From Odontocerum albicorne (lineage: Eukaryota > Arthropoda > Insecta > Trichoptera > Odontoceridae), in the NCBI GenBank assembly GCA_949825065.1, contig OX463850.1:64501-128500 (forward strand): a DNA stretch of 64,000 bases, in the 5' to 3' direction. How positions within the stretch are numbered: position 1 is the stretch's first letter; every line of letters starts with the position of its first letter. This document shows, one piece after another, positions 12,425 through 23,703 of this stretch. The notes beneath the pieces were generated by a model that ran no database searches, was not told the DNA's origin, and saw nothing but the letters and a program-made list of their open reading frames with translations. Both the position numbers and the translations under genes were made by a program.

Positions 12425-12600
12425 CCGGCCTCCGTGGCTTAGTCGCTACGACTTCCAGCCGAGGGTTGCATGTTTGATTCCTTTAGGAAAATAGACGTAA
12501 CATATTTCAAACAATCCAGTATGGTTTACACTTAAGACATCTTTAACATATTTCTACTTGGCTAGAAAAGATTGCCGCATGGCATGAAACCGTCAGGTTG
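12425..12600 (+). mobile_element. tRNA-derived SINE
   Basis: The head reads GGCCTCCGTGGCTTAGTCGC (A-box-like) and continues to a B-box-like ATGTTTGATTCC about 35 bp later, the spacing of a tRNA gene. The body runs into ACATATTTCTACTTGGCTAG then AAAAGATTGCCGCATGGCAT, the family 3' end. This is the best plus-strand reference copy in the window. Confidence 0.72.
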
Positions 12601-12759
12601 TATTGTAATATATACAGCAAAAGTATAAAATGACGAAAAATCAATTTCTGTTTCTTTTTCTCACTCATTTTTCAAGAAAATATTGAGTGAGTGGGAAAAA
12701 GTCGATGAGAGCCGCGGGGAGATGAAAAGAAGAAGTGAGAGAAGGGAAGATATTTTTTA

Positions 12760-13510
12760 TAGCTACTTTGACAGCATATACTTGTCCCACATTCCGGGGA
12801 ATACCGAGATAATGTACGAGTACGCGCACGCGCACGCGCTCTCGATGCTTTTATACCTACTTTGACAGCATATACTTGTCCCACATTCCGGGGAATACCG
12901 AGATAATGTACGAGTACGCGCACGCGCACGCGCTCTCGATGCTTTTATACCTACTTTGACAGCATATACTTGTCCCACATTCCGGGGAATACCGAGATAA
13001 TGTACGAGTACGCGCACGCGCACGCGCTCTCGATGCTTTTATACCTACTTTGACAGCATATACTTGTCCCACATTCCGGGGAATACCGAGATAATGTACG
13101 AGTACGCGCACGCGCACGCGCTCTCGATGCTTTTATACCTACTTTGACAGCATATACTTGTCCCACATTCCGGGGAATACCGAGATAATGTACGAGTACG
13201 CGCACGCGCACGCGCTCTCGATGCTTTTATACCTACTTTGACAGCATATCCTTGTCCCACATTCCGGGGAATACCGAGATAATGTACGAGTACGCGCACG
13301 CGCACGCGCTCTCGATGCTTTTATACCTACTTTGACAGCATATACTTGTTCCACATTCCGGGGAATACCGAGATAATGTACGAGTACGCGCACGCGCACG
13401 CGCTCTCGATGCTTTTATACCTACTTTGACAGCATATACTTGTTCCACATTCCGGGGAATACCGAGATAATGTACGAGTACGCGCACGCGCACGCGCTCT
13501 CGATGCTTTT
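12760..13510. repeat. 94-bp tandem array, 8 near-identical copies
   Basis: Eight 94-bp units are nearly identical; the visible changes are single bases (for example TTGTTCC for TTGTCCC in the last two). Every unit contains a TACGAGTA octamer followed by an alternating CGCGCACGCGCACGCGC run that could adopt Z-DNA. Overlapping minus-strand ORFs every 94 bp are a by-product of the repeat. The near identity points to recent amplification or active homogenisation. Confidence 0.95.
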
Positions 13511-15149
13511 GAAGTGCGATTCGCCTTTTTATTCGATTCTCATTCCAGGATAGCAGCTAATGATAACGTAAGCGACGATCAGCTGTCCGAAATTTACCTT
13601 TAACAAAAATACATTTATAAAAATTTATTATTATAAATACATATTACATGTTTCACTAGGAACACGGGGATGCCATAACACAGAGATGCCATAACATAGG
13701 ACCCCAATCTTTGTTGTTCCTGATATTCATTAATAATAAAACGGGAGTTTGAGGTGCTTGTATTTCATTTATGCTGATGTAAGGATGTTTCAAATTATTT
13801 CTCGCGAGAATAACATAAGAATTGTTTAAACGGGCCTCAGCTCGCTGTGTGATTGTTGCCATAAAAATGATTGAGATGTACCTTAACAGATGTACCTTAA
13901 CTTAACTGATAATTGTTACAAAATAACATTTACACGCAACCCCATCAACGTTCTTCATGGTGAATACTCGTACAGTAGACGCTAAATGGGCGAGGATATG
14001 GAAAAAGATATGAGTGGTCTTGGTGCTCATTAACACTCTCGTCTTGCATTTGATTATCATACGGACGAGGACGAGATGGTGAAGAAGTCCTTTAGATTGA
14101 TGGGATTCTCTTTCTCTCAAAAAGTTACAAAACCATTCGGGAATTGATATTATTGTGATATAACATATATAGTACTCGTATAGTATGTCACCGGTAAGAA
14201 ACAATCTGAAGTGGGCGCCTGTACGAGTAATATGGAACCCCAACTATATAGTACGAGTAGGCTGTCCGTCGGTTTAGTTGAGACGGTCTCGTACTTCTCG
14301 AAGGGATTCGGAAGTTCCTCAACTCTAATAACTGTGGACAGCTTACTTTTACAATATATTTACTATTTTAAAAAATAGGATCAATTCAGGCATTACTCTG
14401 CGACCGTCAAGTTTCTTTAAATTAAGGTGCGATAGTAAACCATTAAAGTTTACATCATTCGAGCTAAAAGTTGATGGGGGTGTTGCGAGTAGATCCTTTG
14501 ATTAAACTACGTAATAAAGAGTCCAGGATACAGTAGTTGTATTCAAGTTTACTCCTTACCAAAATGCAATGGTTGCATACTCGTATATTCTCTTCAATTC
14601 CTTCTAGTGTCTCATTTGAAGCCCAAAATTCTCAAACAATTTGTATTTTGAAGGAACTCAAAAAATCTCATTCCGTAATTCTAATGATTTTTTAATGTAC
14701 AATTCTAACGATCCTGATTTATCTTTTATATACGACCTTTTTGCTTACCAAGGTTTCATACAATCATCTCGACTAACTAACTTAACAGATTAAAAAAAAT
14801 CATTTAAAAAATATTTAAAATGATCATGCATTACACAAAAAAGAAAAACAACATTAAATATCAGCAATGGCCGGAAAGCAAAAAGGGTTGCGAAAGGAAA
14901 AAATATGAAAATTGGAGAAATAAGCAACGTTAAAGCAGTGAGAAATGGTGCTACGAGTATTTAAGTCGCTCCTTGAAGTGAGTCAATGGAGGGGAGGGCG
15001 CGAGTCTTATTGGAGCGAATAGCAAGTTCTAGAGCTAGAGTCTCGAGTCTGGCGTCACGATCAGTTAAGAGCGATGTACCGGAATTTCCGATGTACGATA
15101 CACGCATTTATTGGTATTGGTATTTTGTGATGTTAACTAGGGCAAGATT
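13511..15149. other. No gene recognised
   Basis: AT-rich. Footprint octamers lie at 13965, 14173, 14222, 14252, 14578 and 14952. The 113-codon minus-strand ORF at 13902-14243 has no recognisable domain. Confidence 0.5.
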
Positions 15150-15745
15150 TGATCATTATCATCGTCATCAGCCATAGGCCTCCCCTCTCCTCCTCCATTC
15201 CTCTCTTTCCTGGGCACATCGTTTCCAGTTGCTCCCGGCCACTCTTCTTATACAGTCTGACCACCGTGTCTGAAGACGACCCACACTTCTTCTTCCCTGT
15301 CTTGGGCGCCACTCCAGCACTCTCTAGGTCTATCTATCATCTGTGCATCTGGCAATGTGTCCCGCCTATTTCCACTTCTAAATGACGACTCTTTCGGCGA
15401 CATCAGATACTTTGGTCCGCTGCCTTATCCATTCATTGATTCTCCTATCCCTCAGAGAGATATTTAACATTCTTCTCTCCATGGCCCCCTGCGTCACCAT
15501 GAGCTTGTGCATAATCTGTTTATTCAGCACCGATGTTTCCAGCCCATATGTTAGCACAGGAAGGACACAGGAGTCGAATACGGATTTTTAAAGATGTCTC
15601 GCATATTTTGGAGATTTTAAAATAAAGGACAGCTTTACAAATGCAGCCCAGGCTTGGTCTCGTCTTCTCTCAATTTCAGCATTTTGATTCTCCTTACCCA
15701 GTCTTGTTGTATGCAAGATTTGATGCGAAAGATTAATTATTTAAA
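15150..15745 (-). pseudogene. RTE-like LINE 3' end, minus strand
   Basis: On the minus strand from about 15745 the blocks run LGKENQNAEIERRRDQAWAA, VLPVLTYGLETSVL, MERRMLNISLRDRRINEWI, RQRTKVSDVAERV and KWK*AGHIAR. This is the order of the C-terminal region of RTE-clade polyproteins. One stop replaces the Trp expected before AGH, and shifts interrupt the frame near 15590. The element ends in GATGACGATGATAATGATCA at about 15150, an RTE-style simple tail. It belongs to the same broad clade as 8150-9640 but is a different copy in the opposite orientation. Confidence 0.82.
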
Positions 15746-15957
15746 GTACGAGTACATGCCATTAAATTATGTAATATTAAAATGAACACCCAAAAACTCA
15801 ATTATTAATACGAGTAGTATCAACAAGCCGTATTACACCGTGCCCAATGTGAAATAAACGCGAGGATAGAAATAGCGAGAAATGCTTTCATTAAAATAAA
15901 TCCTTCCCTTCCATGTCGAGATCTGAACTCGGGTAGATAATGCGAATGTTTTTCTGC

Positions 15958-16080
15958 TACCCCTCCCCTCCCCTCCCCTCCCCTCCCCTCCCCTCCCCTC
16001 CCCTCCCCTCCCCTCCCCTCCCCTCCCCTCCCCTCCCCTCCCCTCCCCTCCCCTCCCCTCCCCTCCCCTCCCCTCCCCAC
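15958..16080. repeat. (CCCCT)n pentanucleotide array, about 24 copies
   Basis: This is an almost perfect polypyrimidine run of CCCCT units. The opposite strand is (AGGGG)n, suited to G-quadruplexes, and the C-rich strand to i-motifs or triplex DNA. The GGEGRGGEGR-like ORFs are artefacts of the repeat. Confidence 0.95.
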
Positions 16081-16144
16081 CCCTGCGAGATGGAGGCGTT
16101 GATACTGAACCAACAAATATCACGAAGGATCGAAGCTTTTGAAA

Positions 16145-16380
16145 TGTAGATCTACAGACGTTTCTCCGAGATTCTCTGGACAGGTCGTATTACAATATCT
16201 CGGTCACATGATGAGGGGCACAATATACATACACTACTCGTATAACAGAACTGATCGTCCGAGGAAACGCCGCATCTCTCGACTTAACAACCTGCGGGAG
16301 GGAGTGCTTTGGGTTGCAGTTCTCCTGAGTTGTCCCGATCGCGTTATTGGGAGCAACCTAACCTCCGGTAGGAGATGGTA
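16145..16380 (+). pseudogene. LINE C-terminal remnant (LGHMMRG block)
   Basis: The translation contains VLQYLGHMMRG, then RPRKRRISRLNNLR, then in a shifted frame GCSSPELSR and a terminal NLR. This matches the C-terminus common in insect non-LTR elements: a LGHxMRG motif, a basic GRRRxSWLxNLR stretch and a GCSSxELF motif. A footprint octamer (16235) lies inside it and adds six bases without breaking the frame. Confidence 0.6.
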
Positions 16381-17150
16381 CCTCGAGAAGAGTACTCGTA
16401 TACCACAGCTAAAAGGAAATATTTTCGAACAATTTGAGAAGATTTTGCTGCAAATGACTCGCTTTATAAATACTATAGTACAGGTGCACTTCTTGTTTTC
16501 TCGTAAAGTTATAAAAGAAACATTTTTCATGAAAACCGTTATCCGCCATTACCCGATTGTTTCGCTTTAATCGAGCAACTAAGTTATATTTAACCAATTA
16601 TAAATTAATAGATCATTAACGGAAAACCACAACATTTTGACATACTTTCGTTTAGAAGTCGAGTATCGATATACGAGTAAATATCTATTGCCCAGCCTCG
16701 AGTGAGCCGAGCTTTATACTCGCACGAGTAACGTACTCGTAGTTCAATTCCGTAATTCAATTCAGTGACGTGTCTGCCTTGCCTTGACTTGACTTGACTT
16801 GTTCAGGGCGGAAAACTTTCCTGGCGCATTCCAGTTACCTCACGATCACCCGAATACTATATTCATAATTCCAGTTTAAAAAAACTATAGGTACGAGTAT
16901 AATACTCGTATGTCCACGTACGTTTATATTTGAATCACGCAACAAATCTTGAAAACAACTTCACAACTCACGCTAGAAAATAAACTGTTTTAAGCAAATG
17001 CGAATATATCGTGTATTGAAATCGTGCACCTACCACATTAACATTTGTATAGTGGTTTCTGAATAAGATTTGCTAAGAATTTTCCATATTTTATTTATTA
17101 TATAAATGATATGATAGATATTCACCGCCGGTTCGAGTATTCACCGCCGG
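16381..17150. other. No gene recognised; footprint cluster
   Basis: Octamers occur at 16393, 16672, 16734, 16892 and 16903. A variant TACTCGCACGAGTA at about 16717 has two half-motifs facing each other. Confidence 0.5.
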
Positions 17151-17250
17151 AGTTCACTGCAGAAAGTTCACAGTTCAGTTCAACACGTCGGAGTTCACTG
17201 CAGAAAGTTCACAGTTCAGTTCAACACGTCGGAGTTCAATGCGGAAAGTT
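17151..17250. repeat. 41-bp tandem repeat, 2.4 copies
   Basis: AGTTCACTGCAGAAAG recurs at 17151 and 17192, with a diverged partial copy at 17233. The stretch just upstream (17125-17150) repeats TTCACCGCCGG. Confidence 0.88.
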
Positions 17251-18164
17251 GTCGGTTAAAGCTCGGGGTTATGCTTCCACCCTCCTTTCGAGTAATTCAG
17301 GAATTTTTCGTATGGTAATCGAGGGATACAAAGGTGCAGTTGATTTGCAATAGAAAAATCCAAGGCCGAGTAATGATATCCACACTTCTTTAGCCTTCAA
17401 TTTTTCCGTTGAAAATCTGTTGAATTTTCTCATATTTTTGTTCTCGTCTTGTATTTCCAAAGTACTCGAACTTAATATTTTGATGGTGAATAATACTTGT
17501 CTATTTTTATTCATCCATGGCGAGATGTCATTATTGAGGACTTGATGAGCTTTCAGCATTTTTCGATAGCATCACATTTGAAAAGCTTCAGCTTTGTTTG
17601 TGGTGGCCTAGTTTGGCCTGCTTTAATACCATAGAGAAGTACGGGAAATGTATAGCATTGTGTAGCATATAAAAGATCTTATATTTCAAAGAAACTTTTG
17701 TCGATTCTTACTTTGTTCTCTCGAGACTTGTCTCGTTGATCGTTGAGCCAATATCCCGGATATTGGACTCGCTCAGAAATTTGATTATTTGTATCAAAAC
17801 GATCCCTTATCTGTATATTTTTACTGATATTTTTACTGAATACGAGTACTGATAAAGAGCAATCATCAGAATAAAACCACACACTAAAACAAAAGGCATA
17901 ATAAATTCCATCATAATCGCATTATATCAAAAAACGGTGTTTAAATCAGAAACATTCGATAGTAATTAATTGATTTGTAAAAATAAAAATCACTCAACAA
18001 AAAAATCCATAAAAATCAGTTAAATGAATGTTCACATATACGAGTAGGTATGTTAAGTTATATTCAAGTTTTGCTTGAAAAGTTGACTTGAATTGGGGAA
18101 CATAATAAAATAGTAAACAACGTAATTTTTCCCTTCAGCATCATAACTAAAATGTAAGTTTGCT
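17251..18164. other. No gene recognised
   Basis: AT-rich. Octamers occur at 17841 and 18039. Confidence 0.5.
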
Positions 18165-18330
18165 GAAATTCTCTCGCCGGATCCGGCTCGGAATTAGCTA
18201 TGCAAATCGGCCATTCGTCGGGTAAATGAAGGGGCGCCCGGCACGAGCAGCGCGGGGCGGTAGCTCGGCCGCGTCGGTAGCCGGAGCCGGAGCCGGAGCC
18301 GGAGCCGGGCCCGGGTGAGGGAAATGAGGG
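18165..18330. promoter_or_regulatory. GC/CpG-rich patch with octamer-like ATGCAAAT
   Basis: About 165 bp are strongly GC- and CpG-rich compared with the AT-rich flanks, including a (CCGGAG)4 run at about 18281-18305. ATGCAAAT, the POU-type octamer, lies at 18200. A minus-strand ORF of 172 codons (18064-18582) runs through it and encodes a GSGSGSG tract from the simple repeat. A promoter is possible, but no transcript feature confirms it. Confidence 0.25.
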
Positions 18331-18579
18331 CCACATATTCAAAGGGAACGTGCAGATACAGCTATCTGACGAAAGGGTTCCGACACTATTATTTTTTGGG
18401 TGCCGTGTCCTTGAGGGGTAAACGTCTATCGAGAAGTTACAAATTCTCCCCACAGTTTCGACAAACTGGAATCGGTCTTTCGTTATACTGAACATCCGCT
18501 TTACTTTTTTATCCAATCCTACTATATCCGATCCTATCCAATTGAAAGCAATCCCGTCTGCACTTCCATTATAACCTGT

Positions 18580-20350
18580 CACTTAAATACACCCCATAAC
18601 CGAAATGCAACGTATTTCCTCACTCCGTAGTGCGTGTAATGTTTTTTAAGATATGTATGTTAGGATTGATTTTAAGTTTTTAAATTGTAAAAATATTTAT
18701 TACGTTTGGTTCTCTCTTATTTTTCAAATTATTTTCATATTTGATTACGGTTTTGATTTATATCGTTGTGTGGTTCATTAAGTTTTTCTATATAAGGTAT
18801 GGTATGTTATATGTGTATATAACATATCGAGTGGAAGAATTATGCGAATGTTATGTGTATATATTGAGTGGAAGAATTATGCGAATGAGTTTTGTTTCTG
18901 TTTTTTTTTTAACGGATTTTTAGCGCGAATGTTATTTTTTTAGAGTCCTTCCACGCGTAAGACACTGCCCTGACGTGGCCCACTGTGTGCTTGTTTGTGT
19001 GCCTTCTTTCGAATGTCATTTTATACAAATCATGTTGACGTTTTGGTGTCTTGTTTTGTTATACTTTGTAACATCTGGTGTTTTGTTTTGTTATACTTTG
19101 TAACATCTGGTGTTTTATTTTGACGCGTACTAAAATTTTAATATTGCATTGTAGGAAAATATAAAAAATATTTAACAAATCCTAGTCATATAATTTACAC
19201 AGCTTAAGGTTTCTAAAATAATATAATTTAAGTTGACAACCTTTAAATTGGTAGCCTTGTTGGTAGTTGGTAGTTGGTATGCACCTGCGTCCGAGGGTTT
19301 CGTTATTTAAAAAAAAGTATCAGTATGATTGGAGAATGAGTCTGGTAATGATACTTGCACGGCCTACACGTGGGTGAGTATTGTTGCTCCTCCACTTGCG
19401 GTAGTGCATAACATAGTATAAATGTGCGATTGCAAACAACGAGCTTCGTGCTTGCTTTAGAGTTTCTAAATCCGAAGGCTCTGTTATTGGGGCCGAAGAT
19501 ACGAGTATTGTTGTTTCTCGGCCGTGCTCATCAATATGTCTGAATGACCGATTCGGACAAATTGGACGATGGCATACGAATGAACGGAATGAATTAATAG
19601 TTTACGTATATTACTAAGGTTGTAAATTTGGATAAAACGATGATTTAAGAAACGATCTTCTTCTTGGTCGTTCCCTCAAACCTGAAAATTGTGATAATTA
19701 TGGTCATCACCCATCTCGAGTCAGCACCAGCTATATCTTGCCCTATGTACTCGTAGCGCCTTCTTATCATAATGCTGCCTCGCTGCATTTTCATCGGATC
19801 ACTCTTCGGATGGGTGTTCTGCTAGACCCTTTTATTATTCCCACTTCTCAACATAATTGACCGCACAAAGCTGTGTTTTGCTCCTCGTGTTTTGCTTCCA
19901 AAGTATTGCGATTTTTTTTTCTTAAACCCAGCACAGAGATATATAGGTAGGTCTCAACCTTGAGCTCTTCAATAATCGATCGATCGATTATTTTTTCAGT
20001 ACACGGAATGCGCAAGATCCACTTCCAACATAAGATATCAAAGGTATCAAGAACTTTGGGTTAGTCGAGTTTTTTTTAATCATTTTTCAATCCCTCCAAA
20101 TCACTTTTACAAAGATTAGTCAAACTATATTTAAATATGAAAAAAATACTCAAAAATAATTTTACTTTATAAATTTCTTACGGTATCAACCTAGAGAATA
20201 CGCACTTCCGATGGAATATGACATCAGTTAGATTAAACTTAACTTCAGTAACTAACCAAGAATATTGCGCCTAGAGAAAGAAAGTTTCGGGGTAGGAGTA
20301 ATGCATTGTAACATATTGTATTCAATTTTAATTATATTAAAATATTGTTC
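18580..20350 (+). repeat. Left arm of a 5.1-kb inverted repeat
   Basis: The arm starts CACTTAAATACACCCC and is the reverse complement of 21862-23703 along its whole length, with scattered substitutions and small indels. The right arm holds about 68 extra bases. No direct flanking duplication is visible, so I cannot say whether this is a foldback transposon or a plain inverted duplication. Within the arm, 19065-19130 contains a tandem pair ending ATACTTTGTAACATCTGGTG. Positions 19265-19590 belong to a family seen again at 35430 and 62915. A self-complementary AATAATCGATCGATCGATTA lies near 19972. Confidence 0.92.
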
Positions 20351-20392
20351 GACGTCAGACCTTAAGGTCGTCGTCGCTACTATTTTTTTACA

Positions 20393-20466
20393 CTCAGAAG
20401 TATCGCCACCGGAGATGTCACCTTATACCCTCAGAAGTATCACCACCGGAGATGTCACTTTGTACA
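20393..20466. repeat. 37-bp tandem duplication
   Basis: CTCAGAAGTAT followed by CACCGGAGATGTCAC occurs at 20393 and 20430 with small differences. Confidence 0.85.
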
Positions 20467-21128
20467 GCTCCTTCTTCGTAACTTTCTAAATCACGCAGAA
20501 TGGAGACTTTTTTAGTTCCTCATAATATTGCGTAGATGGTGGTGAAATCCAACTAAACTGAGCACCTTTAGCAATCTTGCGTTTTCTATCTAATCTACCA
20601 ATCTCGTTTGGTACCTTCAATACGAGTATTAATTAAATCAATTATATACTCAACCGTTGGCTACATTGTTTTCAAACAGAAGAAATAATAATAAGTAATA
20701 AAATGTTTCTACAAAATTGTGATTTTTTAATAAACTCCACGCGTTGAATGTCTGAAAAGAGAAAATATAATAGTAAGTTGGAGGCTGCGACGGGCTCAAT
20801 CTGCCCCTCCGACCCTGCTCTCGACACTTTATGGGAGATGCTGTCCTCTCAGGGGACAGTAACGAATGGAGCCAAATCAATGACCCATTTTCAAGTTTAA
20901 CTTATTCCGGGCCGATTTCCATTCGGATTATTGTGCTTTTTATCTCCCGCTTATATTATTCAATTCCAAAATGCTTGAATAAGTTATGCTCTTCTCGGCC
21001 GTAATGAAATGAAAACTGTACTGTACTGCACTGTGTGTACGGTCGTATCATTGTTTTACCTTTGTACTACATGACTCTTTTTTCCAGAATTTCTTTTTAC
21101 TTTATTTTCTAAGTTCAATTTGCACGGA

Positions 21129-21270
21129 TAGTGGAATGTTTGCTTACATTCGTTACCTTAACTATTGGTGATGGAATGACAGTTCACCTTCCCTACAATA
21201 GTGGAACGTTTGCTAGCATTCGCTACCTTAACTATTAATGATGGAATGACAGTTCGATTTCCCTACAATA
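21129..21270. repeat. 70-bp tandem duplication
   Basis: AGTGGAATGTTTGC at about 21130 and AGTGGAACGTTTGC at about 21200 start two copies about 90 percent alike by eye. Confidence 0.85.
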
Positions 21271-21394
21271 ACTGTTACTAATATATGTTTGTCTCCAATT
21301 GTCGTTAATAAGTTCGGCAAGCCATTAACAGTTTGTGTTTTTTTATTGTTTTACACTTCGTTGCATAAAGTACAACCTGGCGGGATTATCGTCA

Positions 21395-21585
21395 TGTGAC
21401 AATCTCTTTCGATCAACCAGAAAGGGACCTTACAATATTGTCAGACCAGAATCCCCTTTTAATACTGTTTAATTTAATTATTGTCAGACCGGAATCCTCT
21501 TTAAATATGCAACGAAAGTCGAACCGGCAACCACCGAATCAAAAGACAAGCGTCTTAACAACTAGCTCACGGAGGTTGTTATCTT
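21395..21585 (-). mobile_element. tRNA-derived SINE inside the palindrome loop
   Basis: On the minus strand the head CCTCCGTGAGCTAGTTGTTA (A-box-like) leads to GACGCTTGTCTTTTGATTCG and then GGTTGCCGGTTCGACTTTC (B-box-like). The 3' part ends with CTGGTTGATCGAAAGAGATT then GTCACATGAC. It lies wholly in the loop, so it need not have taken part in formation of the inverted arms. Confidence 0.7.
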
Positions 21586-21614
21586 TTTAACGTTAACAAT
21601 TGCGGTTAATTTAT

Positions 21615-21752
21615 CAACGTTTAGGATGGTACGAGTAATACGCCTCGCCTGCCTTTCATTCAACGTTTAGGCTGGTGCGAGTAATACGCCTCGCCTGCCT
21701 TTCATTCAACGTTTAGGCTGGTGCGAGTAATACGCCTCGCCTGCCTTTCATT
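21615..21752. repeat. 46-bp tandem repeat, 3 copies
   Basis: CAACGTTTAGGNTGGT recurs at 21615, 21661 and 21707. The first copy contains TACGAGTA. The other two have TGCGAGTA at the same place, a one-base variant of the footprint word. Confidence 0.92.
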
Positions 21753-21861
21753 CATGGATTCGTTTTTCTTTTGATACCTACAGTTTTTTAAAAGGGTACA
21801 GTCTGATTTTCCTTTTGTGTTTATTGATGTCACAAGATAATACGAGTACATCCGCCAGGTT

Positions 21862-23703
21862 GAACTATATTAAAATATAATTAAAATTGAATATGTACAA
21901 TATGTTACAATGCATTACTCCTACCCCGAAACTTTCTTTCTCTAGGCGCAATATTCTTGGTTAGTTACTGAAGTTAAGTTTAATCTAACTGATGTCATAT
22001 TCCATCGGAAGTGCGTATTCTCTGGGTTGATACCGTAAGAAATGTGTAAAGTAAAATTATTTTTGAGTATTTTTTTTCATATTTAAATATAGTTTTACTA
22101 ATCTTTTTAAAAGTGATTTGGAAGGATTGAAAAATCATAAAAAAGAAACTCGACTAACCCAAAGTTCCATCGTGTTCATTTTTTCGCATGGTCCAGAGAA
22201 GATCTGGACACCCGAGGCATGCAATAGAGAAATTATTGATACCTTTGATATGTTATTCTGGAAGTGGATCTTGCACATTCCGTGTACTGAAAAAATAATC
22301 GATCGATCGATTATTGAAGAGCTCAAGGTTGAGACCTACCTATATATCTCTGCTGGGTTTAAGAAAAAAAAATCGCAATACTTTGGATGCAAAACACGAG
22401 GAGCAAAACACAGTTTTGTGCGGTCAATTATGTTGAGAAGTGGGAATAATAAAAGGGTCTAGCAGAACACCCATCCGAAGAGTGATCCGATGAAAATGCA
22501 GCGAGGCAGCATTATGATAAGAAGGCGCTACGAGTACATAGGGCAAGATATAGCTGGTGCTGACTCGAGATGGGTGATGACCATAATTATCACAATTTTC
22601 AGGTTTGAGGGAACGACCAAGAAGAAGATCATTTCTTAAATCATCGTTTTATCCAAATTTACAACGTTAGTAATACGTAAACTATTAATTCATTCCGTTC
22701 ATTCGTATGCCATCGTCCAATTTGTCCGAATCGGTCATTCAGATATATTGATGAGCACGGCCGAGAAACAACAATACTCGTATCTTCGGCCCCAATAACA
22801 GAGCCTTCGGGTTTAGAAACTCTAAAGCAAGCACGAAGCTCGTTGTTTGCAATCGCACATTTATACTATGTTATGCACTACCGCAAGTGGAGGAGCAACA
22901 ATACTCACCCACGTGTAGGCCGTGCAAGTATCATTACCAGACTCATTCTCCAATCATACTGATACTTTTTTTTTAATAACGAAACCCTCGGACGCAGGTG
23001 CATACCAACTACCAACTACCAACAAGGCTACCAATTTAAAGGTTGTCAACTTAAATGATATTATTTTAGAAACCTTAAGCTGTGTAAATTATATGACTAA
23101 GATTTGTTAAATATTTTTTTATATTTTCCTACAATGCAATATTAAAATTTGAGTACGCGTCAAAATAAAACACCAGATGTTACAAAGTATAACAAAACAA
23201 AACACCAGATGTTACAAAGTATAACGAAACAAGACACCAAAACGTCAACATGCTTTGTATAAAATGACATTCGAAAGAAAGCACACAAACAAGCACACAG
23301 TGGGCCACGTCAGGGCAGTGTCTTACGCGTGGTAGGACTCTCAAAAAATAACATTCGCGCTAAAAATCCGTTCAGAAAAAAACAGAAACAAAACTCATTC
23401 GCATAATTCTTCCACTCAATATATACACATAACATTCGCATAATTCTTCCACTCAATATGTTATATACACATATAACATACCATACCTTATATAGAAAAA
23501 CTTAATGAACCACACAACGATATAAATCAAAACCGTAATCAAATATAAAAATAATTTGAAAAATAAGAGAGGACCAAACGTAATAAATATTTTTACAATT
23601 TAAAAACTTTAAATCAATCCTAACATACATATCTTAAAAAACATTACACGCACTACGGAGTGAGGAAATACGTTGCATTTCGGTTATGGGGTGTATTTAA
23701 GTG
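21862..23703 (-). repeat. Right arm of the 5.1-kb inverted repeat
   Basis: This is the reverse complement of 18580-20350 and ends GTGTATTTAAGTG. It carries about 68 bp not in the left arm (about 22168-22235), between AAAGTTC and TTGATACC. Footprint octamers at 22529 and 22775 mirror those at 19748 and 19500, so they were present before the arms were duplicated. Confidence 0.92.

Larger units (their letters stand above)
20351..21861. other. Spacer between inverted-repeat arms
   Basis: This 1.5-kb loop is single-copy except for the local repeats and SINE listed separately. No gene is recognised. An ORF of 76 codons on the minus strand has no domain. Octamers occur at 20621, 21630 and 21841. 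Confidence 0.7.

Noticed and set aside
15940..16149. Pro/Ser- or Gly/Glu-rich ORFs over the CCCCT tract
   Set aside because: They reflect only the pentanucleotide repeat.
18580..23703. Inverted repeat as an assembly artefact
   Set aside because: The arms differ by substitutions and a 68-bp indel, and the flanks differ on both sides, so a simple mirrored misassembly is unlikely, though not excluded without reads.
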